From NCBI RefSeq assembly GCF_002775205.1, contig NC_036447.1:14986501-15050500 (forward strand): a DNA stretch of 64,000 nt, read 5' to 3'. Below are positions 56,701 through 64,000 of this stretch, one piece after another; the stretch's first letter is position 1, and every line of letters begins with the position of its first letter. Made by a program: the position numbers and the translations under genes. The notes beneath the pieces were generated by a model. The model was not told the DNA's origin. It saw only the letters and a program-made list of their open reading frames with translations, and made no database searches. This DNA is from Xiphophorus maculatus (lineage: Eukaryota; Chordata; Actinopteri; Cyprinodontiformes; Poeciliidae).

Positions 56701-57208
56701 GTCCTAATGAAACAATATCAGTTCCCTTTTTGTCCTGTAGCTCAGGATTCATCTATACTACAGGAAATCCTTCATTTCACAATCTTCCCCCAAAACAAAT
56801 GTTCATGATGCTTCTTAGGAGAAGCATGAGTGAGTTAAGTACTTGCCATGAACAGACCCACAAATTATTTTAATAACCTTGTGTCTTTATGATCAAGAGC
56901 ATTTTCCATTACAAATTGCAGCACAGTTCAATCTGGAGTCATCTGGTTTAGATGGCACAATCTGTTCAGTACTACTTCAGCCAAGTTTCCGTACAGGCTG
57001 GGTTGACGCTAAGCGTGAACCTAGAGATTTGATTAATGACCACACTTCTAGACTTCCTTGTTCTTTGTGATTGGACTGATATTTCACGTGTCTTTTTGTT
57101 AACAAAACACCAAACTCATGAAGCTTTTTAAGTTCTGCATAAATTAACTAGAAAGTTGTTTTTGCACTATGATCATGGAAGTAACTTACATTAGAGAGAA
57201 AGAAACTT
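53771..57208. other. Gene-free stretch
   Basis: No exon or clear transposon is seen. It contains one copy of a 116-bp duplicated segment (54473-54588). Confidence 0.7.
54473..54588. repeat. 116-bp duplicated segment, copy A
   Basis: Includes GGCAAGATTAGCTGGGCAAT, TTTAACTGTGCTACATTACT and AACAAGAGCAGAAGCT. The same sequence recurs at 58250-58365 with about three substitutions and no indel. Confidence 0.95.
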
Positions 57209-57905
57209 CTAAACTCCAGGGACATTTGCAAATGTCTTTTGCACAATATGCCCACTTATTAGATACAATCCTGCTTTGAGCACTGATACACAGTGAGTCC
57301 ACCCTTTCTTGATCATGTTGGAAGTGTTCCTATAAAGTTTGGAGAATGAGATTGTCTGAACTGTATTGGACAAGTACGGTATTAAAAACACTAATGCTGA
57401 AGCATTATGAATTTAATTCAGGGGTCTTCCTGAATTAAACAGTCCAACACTAATCTCCTCTGAACCAAACGTTACAACCTACGTAATCATGCAGGCTCTA
57501 AGCTCCTGGCAACTGCCAACCCCACAAATGGATTGTCACATAGAGAGACATGATCTGTCACTCTAGAGTAAACAGCTCCACTCTTCTACAGCGCAGCAGT
57601 CTAATAAATCACTGTTTCCAACGCTTTGCATAGCACACTGTGTGATATTAGGCTTTGATTCAGCTCGGTTACTTCGTTATAATGGTTTTTTAAACTAATC
57701 TGAAGGCCACATGAAGTTTGGAGGTCTGTAGCTATTGAATCTGCAACAACTTGGTGTCATTCCCAAACGCTTTCTTTTAAATATACACTAATAGCAGAAT
57801 TCAATGCAGAATAGTTGGTGGCAAGGAAATTTCACTATTTTCTTGTGAAAATACTGGCATGAAAATTTAAATATGAGTAGGTACTATTGGCAGTATAGTG
57901 CATTT
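57209..57905 (-). mobile_element. Degraded Tc1-like transposon, second family
   Basis: Antisense landmarks of another fish Tc1-like family: GGAGAATGAGATTGTCTGAA, CTAATGCTGAAGCATTATGA, GCTCCTGGCAACTGCCAACC, CTGAAGGCCACATGAAGTTT followed by GGAGGTCTGTAGC, CATTCCCAAACGCTT, GGCAAGGAAATTTCAC, ending ACTATTGGCAGTATAGTGCA. No open frame survives. Confidence 0.8.
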
Positions 57906-57964
57906 TAGTATCTATATTTTTTACTGTATATATACTGTATATATATATTTCTATTTTTTTTTTC

Positions 57965-58135
57965 TGAAGAAAAGTGTGGTATACATTGGTATTCATCCCC
58001 TCTTCTCACCTAATTAAAATCTAGTGTAACCAATAACTGTCAGAAATCATTTTCTTTCCAAACAGTCCAATTGTATTTTCTACAGAGCCATTTCTGAACC
58101 TGAAGTTGTGACTTACCTTCATTTAGTGAAACCTG
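57965..58135 (+). mobile_element. Short fragment of the first Tc1-like family
   Basis: GAAAAGTGTGGTATACATTG followed by GTATTCATCCCCTC and ATCTAGTGTAACCAATAACTG resembles the terminal region of the CAGTGCCTTG Tc1-like family, then loses similarity. Confidence 0.5.
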
Positions 58136-58249
58136 TCTCCAGCTCTCCAGCTCCCAAACATACCACATAAATGTTTGATAGTTAATCATCTGGTTGGTTA
58201 CTGTTACAGACAGTGGCGCAAGGGACTACCAGTAAATTAATTTGGTCAA

Positions 58250-58365
58250 TTAAAAAGGTAATGGCAAGATTAGCTGGGCAATGAAACATGACATTTTACA
58301 TTTTAACTGTGCTACATTACCTGATCATCAGCAGCAGCCATCTGCATCCAACAAGAGCAGAAGCT
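58250..58365. repeat. 116-bp duplicated segment, copy B
   Basis: Near-identical to 54473-54588, same orientation. Sequence diverges completely on both sides. Confidence 0.95.
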
Positions 58366-61300
58366 CTCGTCAGATCCTTCAGTGTCTGGTGCATACAATA
58401 TCCAAGAGGAGCAGTGGACCCACAACAATTCTTGAATATTAAAAAGTCTCTTTATAGAAAGAAAGTAAAATTCTCCAGATTAAATATAAGGCAACTGGAT
58501 ACTTGACTTAAAAATGATACAAGTTGTAATAAGAAGAGGAACATATGTCTTCTGGGAGAAATCTGGCCAGGGATGATGGATCAAAGTCATGATCCACCAT
58601 CCATTTCCAATTAAGTGAACATAATGTGAATCAAAATGCCTTCAAGTGTGGAGTAAACAGATGTTAACCAGGAGCAAACATTTTATTTCTTGTCAAGAAG
58701 AAAGAAAAAAAACAAAATGGTTCTAATGAAAATAATCTTGCCGATAAACCTGAGACATGCAGAAAACCTGTGAACCTTTAAATTAGAACTAAAAGCAATA
58801 CTGTGTATTGTAGCTTACACATCAACCCTTTTTATTGTCTAATTTGTGTTTTTCCCCTTATTTATATTGTGCCTTATCTCTTGTATCTTATCTCTATTAC
58901 TTTCTTTTTCAACACTTTGAATTACCCTGTTTATGAATGGTGCTTTACAAACTTCTCCTGCCTTGATGTACCATCAAATAAACTAAGAAATATATATATG
59001 ATTGTATTTTCAAGTTCAGCTGACACAACTTCATTTTTAATTTGCATTCAATATATGCACAGTATTGACTACAAATGATAAGAATCAGTTTGATTCTTAA
59101 CCCGGAGGATTTAAATGTATTGATGAAACAACTGCTCCCGTGCATTTTGTCTCCTTGGATGGCTACATTTTAAAATTGACAACTTCAGAAAACTATTTTT
59201 ATAAGATTGATGTGTAATTTCTCAGAACAGAAAAAAGCAGTTCTTTCACTTCAAAACCAATGAATTTTCTGTGACAGTGCATGCAAATGGATAAAAACTG
59301 TTGTAAAGAGAACAAGGACTGCAAAGCCACACAGAAGCTGTTTGTCATATTCCACAGGAAATGTGGAGCAGCAAACACAACTTCTGCTGCCATCCAGGAC
59401 AATTCTAAGCATCACTTACAAGCAATAGCAACAACTGCTCTCAGTGTTCAGGTAACATAAAAACCAGAGCATGAATGACTGAAGTGTTTTTTTCAAAGAT
59501 AAAAAAGGAAGACGTAAATAATTTAAACTACCACACATAAAGTGTTTATTTTTCCCCAGCAGCAGCGCTCAGGGAAATTGAGAGCTTTGTTCCCCAAGCT
59601 CTTGTCACTGTGGTGGATAAGAGACAGTTCTAAAAATGACTGACACAGACCAGCACTCCTAAAATGCGTGCAGCAGGTGCTGATTTCTGTGGAACAATGT
59701 CCTTATTTAGTGATGCGAACCATGCCTGATTGCGATGCAAAAAATCCAAAACAATTCTTCTTAAAAATAAATACACCCATGTCACGTGAAGGAAATAATG
59801 TTCTCAATGCAATATATTAGGCCCAGAAAGAATTTAGAAAACAATTAATTCATTCCCCAAAGTAAGATAAAATAAATTATTTTATAGTAAATAAAACATT
59901 CATGCATCCACTGAGAAATCTGTGTCTAAAGGCTTAAATCTCCATCTAAATGGTAAAGAGTAAAATGCCCCCAAAGGGAACTTTTTAGAGTATCTCTCAT
60001 TGTTGATTTACAATGATTTAGGTTTTTAATAGCTTATTAAAAACCTGCAGGTTTTGTAAAAAATTGTTTTTTACATGTTTGTTAAAACTGTCACTATGCC
60101 TTGACAGTGTATTATGAAACATAAAATCTTTGGAAAAAATCAAGCTCCACTGTCTTTTCTGTGGTCCTACAGCTAACTACAGAAATGCACCGCTCCCAAT
60201 CAGAACAACCAATCATATATATATATATATACTTTTTAAAATATTGATTTTGTTTATATGTGGGAATCTAAACTACTATTACTAACACAACTGGGAAGGA
60301 AAAACATTACGGCTGATGGCATATGCCATTAAACATTGTTAGATGGTGTTATTTTCTTCAATTGGGTCACATTGCTGACAGCGCTGAGTGTCACAAATTT
60401 GTGTTTATTTGAACAAAGCAACGTCATATGCTTGTCCTAGGACATGTTATAGCCTTTACAAGCTGAATTTATTAGGTAATCTCGTACATCAATACATAGA
60501 AAAGAAGAAATATTGGCACTTTATACGAGGTCAAATTGTATAATACACAACATTTGTATAATCTCAATTGTGACTACTTTATTGTTCAGGCAGAATCAAT
60601 GACATGCATTTGTACTTACAGAATCGATCATCGAACCAACATTATTATACAGTTGTGTCACAGCAGTTTACTAGTAGAAGGGAGTGCCAATTAATCCATG
60701 ACATGTTTCTATTATTTTTTACAGAAAAACTGAAAGGAAAACTGAATTTACAGAAATTAGAAAGCAAGCTTAGGATTCTTTTTTATTAGACCCAACATTA
60801 CAGAATTATCTTTCATTGATTCTTCAGTGGAAGTCCAAATTTGAAGAGTTAGGTGCTCTGAGATTTATAAATGTTGTGAATTACTACAATATCTCCCATT
60901 GTTTTTGATAACCAACATCAAATAATAATTACTTTACATTTTCTTTTATTCTTCTGATACTGCAACAAGCCACAGTTATGTTGTCATAAGACATATCAAG
61001 ACACATGTAAACATGAAACTATGCAGAGGACCATTGCAATAAACCTACATAAAGCAGATAAGATTAATACTATCTGATGCAAAGCAATACAAAACATTTC
61101 AGGCTCAGTAAAAGTAGTATGATACAACATTGAAATTGTGTAGAAACATGAGTTCACCATTCCACATAATCATAATACTAATTCTATTTTAATGTAAAGC
61201 TTCACTCTACAATATAATAATTATTATTATTTATTTCTGAGCACTTGCTTAAAAGGATAATACAGCTACTTTCAATCTGAGTTTCCATTTATTTTGCAGT

Positions 61301-61794
61301 TTTGCAAAAGCAACATAAATGTTATTCAGATGAGATCACATGGTTTATTGCATCACGGAAAAAAAATGAGAACCAAATGAAACTGAGCTGAGATCAACAC
61401 ATTATCCTTTAAACGCACAACAACAACAACAACAAAAACAGTTACCCTTCAACAGATAGAGGCACATCGTACTGTACATTCCAACACATTTAAAAAGAAG
61501 GATGTTCAAATGCCTTAGAGGGCATCTATCACCATATTTTAGAGCCAGATAACCTAAAAATATTTAATGTTTGAAACATGCATGAATTACCACCAGCCTT
61601 TACACTGGCTTTTATTTTTAAAAACCCTCTTCTGAACTAAAAAGAGCCTTTTGAGTCAACTACAACAGAAAGGCACTATTGTGTATGGAGGGTGGCATTG
61701 GATCTGTAATGTGTGCAGACACCTAGAAGCCTTGAAGTCTGTCACTCTATGACTGATCAGAAAAAAAAAACAAAAACTTTTAAGGGAACTGTGA
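58366..61794. other. Gene-free stretch
   Basis: AT-rich sequence with an (AT)n run at 60213-60231 and a CAA run at 61419-61436. No exon is recognised. Confidence 0.7.
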
Positions 61795-61796
61795 GA

Positions 61797-62140
61797 AATG
61801 GGGGACGGTGAGGTTTGCACAATGCCTAAGTTGGTACCACTGCTGCCTTGCTACAAGAAGGTCCTGGGTTTGAATCCCATCCTGGGGTTTTTCTGCATGC
61901 AGTTTGCATGTTCTCCCTGTGCACATGTGAATTCTTTCCATGTACTCCAGCTTCCTCCCACAGTCCAAAAACATGTTAGATTTAATGGTCTCTCCAAATT
62001 GCCCTTTGGTGAGTGAGTGTGAAAGTACATGGTTGTTTGTCCTGTGTGTGTTGCCCTGTGATGGACCTGTCCACAGTGTACCCCGCCTCTCACCCAATGG
62101 CTGCTGGAGAACAGCAGGTGTAGACAATGGATGGAAAATT
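61797..62140 (+). mobile_element. tRNA-derived SINE with L2-like tail, near full length
   Basis: A-box-like TAAGTTGGTACCACTG, a good B box GGTTTGAATCC (61867-61877), then the teleost body TTTGCATGTTCTCCCTGTGC, CTTCCTCCCACAGTCCAAAA, TCTCCAAATTGCCCTTTGGT, TGTTGCCCTGTGATGGACCT, GTGTACCCCGCCTCTCACCC and a terminal GACAATGGATGG. The 3' part is homologous to the two fragments in cisd2 intron 1. Confidence 0.9.
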
Positions 62141-64000
62141 GGTGTGTCAATACTAATAAAATTACAAAAAGAATGGAGTTAGCACTTTTTGTTAGAATTG
62201 TAATCTGTGGAAGTGTGGGTGAGCATTGTGGAACTAAATACAGGCAAAGACGATGAATATCTCCTCAACCACCAAAAACAAACAAAAACATCAGATGGGT
62301 AAAAATGGGTGATCACAGCTGTTTGTGAGCACAATTTTTATTGGATAAAATAATGCTTTTTAAATAAAGTAAAAGGAAATACAGCGTTGAAGGAGATGAA
62401 CTTAAAAGTTGTTGAGTGGAATGAGACGTGGACCTTTTTGCAAAATATTAATATTAGTGACGTTAAAACCTTAGGAGTAAAGTATGGGATTGATCTAATG
62501 CAAGAAAATTAAGACTTTCTCATAAACTCCATGGCACGAAGTATCAAGTATTATGATGCTTCAGCAGTTTTCAGAAATGGGAGAACTGATGTTCATCAGC
62601 ATTAGAGTGATAATTCCGATGATCACAATATGAACAGAGACTATGTCTATCTAAATTCTTCTATATCTTGAGTTTTAACTATTTTGCATTAATGCTAGCA
62701 TTCTACTCAATTCCATCACTCACCTGCAACATTCAATCTCTTGTGCTTACTTTTTTTGTTGTTTTTTTAAATCTCGTTTATTGAGATTATAGTCATTGTG
62801 ACCTATGAGTCTGAACACAATTAGGAAGAGAAATAAATAAAAATAATGGTATACGCCTTTTACATTACCATCAATAAGAAGTTGAACACCTTGCACAAAA
62901 ATGATCTGACAACAGCTTAGAAATGTAAAACACTCATATGCACAGAGCATTTCTATTTCCTCACATTCTTATGGTAATACTTTCATAAAGTCTCCAAACA
63001 TTCAAATTTATGTTGACTTGTAACCATAATGTACAAAAGTAAAACTTCAACAAGTAAATCAATATAATACAATACAATAAAATCAGTGTTATCTTTCAGT
63101 CAAATAGTTTAACATGTTAAAAAAAAAAAAAAAAAGAAGCTGTTTTTGGTTTCTTTTATGTTTTGTACTGTAAAAAAAATGTATTGTTGTTTGCATTCTA
63201 ACATTTACATTAAAATTTGTTTATGTGACCTACATATTAAATAAAACAGATAATCTCCAAGTAAATTTTAGAATTCGGTCACCATAATGCTCCAAAAGTA
63301 AAATAAAAAATAATATATAATATTCATTTTTATAAGATTTGTTACGACTGGCTCAGGGTCATAACAGAAAAAGGATTTATTAACAAAAACTATAATAGAA
63401 TGTGCATGTCATTATCAGTGGCGTAATGCATATACTTGGATGTGCTGTATGTATATGGAAGTGCTAAGATGCAAAAACAAAGACGTATGTGAATGAGGAG
63501 GTGAGATGAGGCCTAGCAGCAGAGCACCACATGCATGAGGAAGCAGAGTGGGTGATGAGAGTGGCAATGAAGGAAGAAACAGCCAGCCTTAAATATTCTG
63601 TGCTCTGGATTAGCAAATTCACAACCTGCTTTCCTACCTGACCACTTTCAAATAAGACCAATAGAGCCAATAAAACGTTAAAGAAGAAAGCACACACAGG
63701 GTGAGTACAATCCTGTCAGACTAAAACACACACAGAGTAAAAAACCCATGGAGTCTAAGTGATCCCTTTCCTTAAGACTGCAGAAAGGTTAAATGTGTAC
63801 AAAAAATCTCATGTTATATTCACATCAGTTGAGCCTGATAGCATAATGTCTTCAGTCAGATCTAATCTATATGTAAACTTTTCTTCTTTTATTCTCAAAT
63901 CCTTCCTTTCCCCAAGCGGCATTTTTACTTTGACTAATCAATTTTAATCGAAAAATAAAGCAAAAAAATAAAAACATTGTGAGGTTTGGCCAGCTTTCAA
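62141..64000. other. Gene-free stretch to window end
   Basis: AT-rich, with an A18 tract at 63119-63136. No exon, RNA gene or clear element is seen; 63340-63750 is more complex sequence of unknown nature. Confidence 0.7.

Noticed and set aside
61867..61877. B-box as evidence for a tRNA gene
   Set aside because: It sits in a SINE body, and no cloverleaf or anticodon arm can be formed.
63340..63750. Possible LTR or other retroelement edge
   Set aside because: TGTTACGACTGG-like start looked LTR-like, but no second copy, primer site or coding trace was seen.

Overview
This window is vertebrate nuclear DNA, almost certainly from a ray-finned (teleost) fish. The evidence is AT-rich sequence with short exons and GT-AG introns, and several teleost-type mobile elements: Tc1-like transposons, tRNA-derived SINEs, an L1-type LINE tail and an hAT-type MITE. 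Four protein-coding genes can be read exon by exon, because joining the exons at consensus splice sites gives uninterrupted family-length proteins. No bacterial, viral, CRISPR or operon-like feature is present.

Layout. (1) 166-16118, minus strand: suclg1, mitochondrial succinyl-CoA ligase alpha subunit, eight exons visible; the last few codons lie beyond position 1. (2) 16119-18239: intergenic space between the divergent suclg1 and cisd2 genes, with a GC-rich promoter and a CTCF-like site. (3) 18240-24169, plus strand: cisd2, a three-exon CDGSH iron-sulfur protein, with a Tc1 element carrying two further insertions in intron 1. (4) 26852-34821 for coding sequence, minus strand: slc9b2 (NHA2 sodium/proton exchanger), 12 coding exons, with a non-coding first exon near 37.1 kb behind a TATA box. 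Its 3' end converges on that of cisd2. (5) 38746-42861, minus strand: bdh2 (short-chain dehydrogenase), nine coding exons plus a 5' UTR exon near 44.3 kb. (6) 44.4-64 kb: no gene recognised, only degraded transposons, an L1-type ORF2 fragment, SINE and simple repeats.

The cisd2 - slc9b2 - bdh2 block matches the order known from human 4q24 (CISD2, SLC9B1/SLC9B2, BDH2). suclg1 is unlinked to that block in human. The genes are independent transcription units, but suclg1, cisd2 and bdh2 all relate to mitochondrial or iron and ketone metabolism.

No wholly new system was found. The most notable points are: an Arg replacing the Gly of the CDGSH signature in cisd2; two GC-AG introns (suclg1 intron 3 and bdh2 intron 2); an intronic tandem duplication that copied the 3' splice site of bdh2 exon 7; a cleanly bounded 224-bp hAT-like MITE nested in a Tc1 element; several perfect inverted repeats; and a 116-bp segment present twice 3.8 kb apart.
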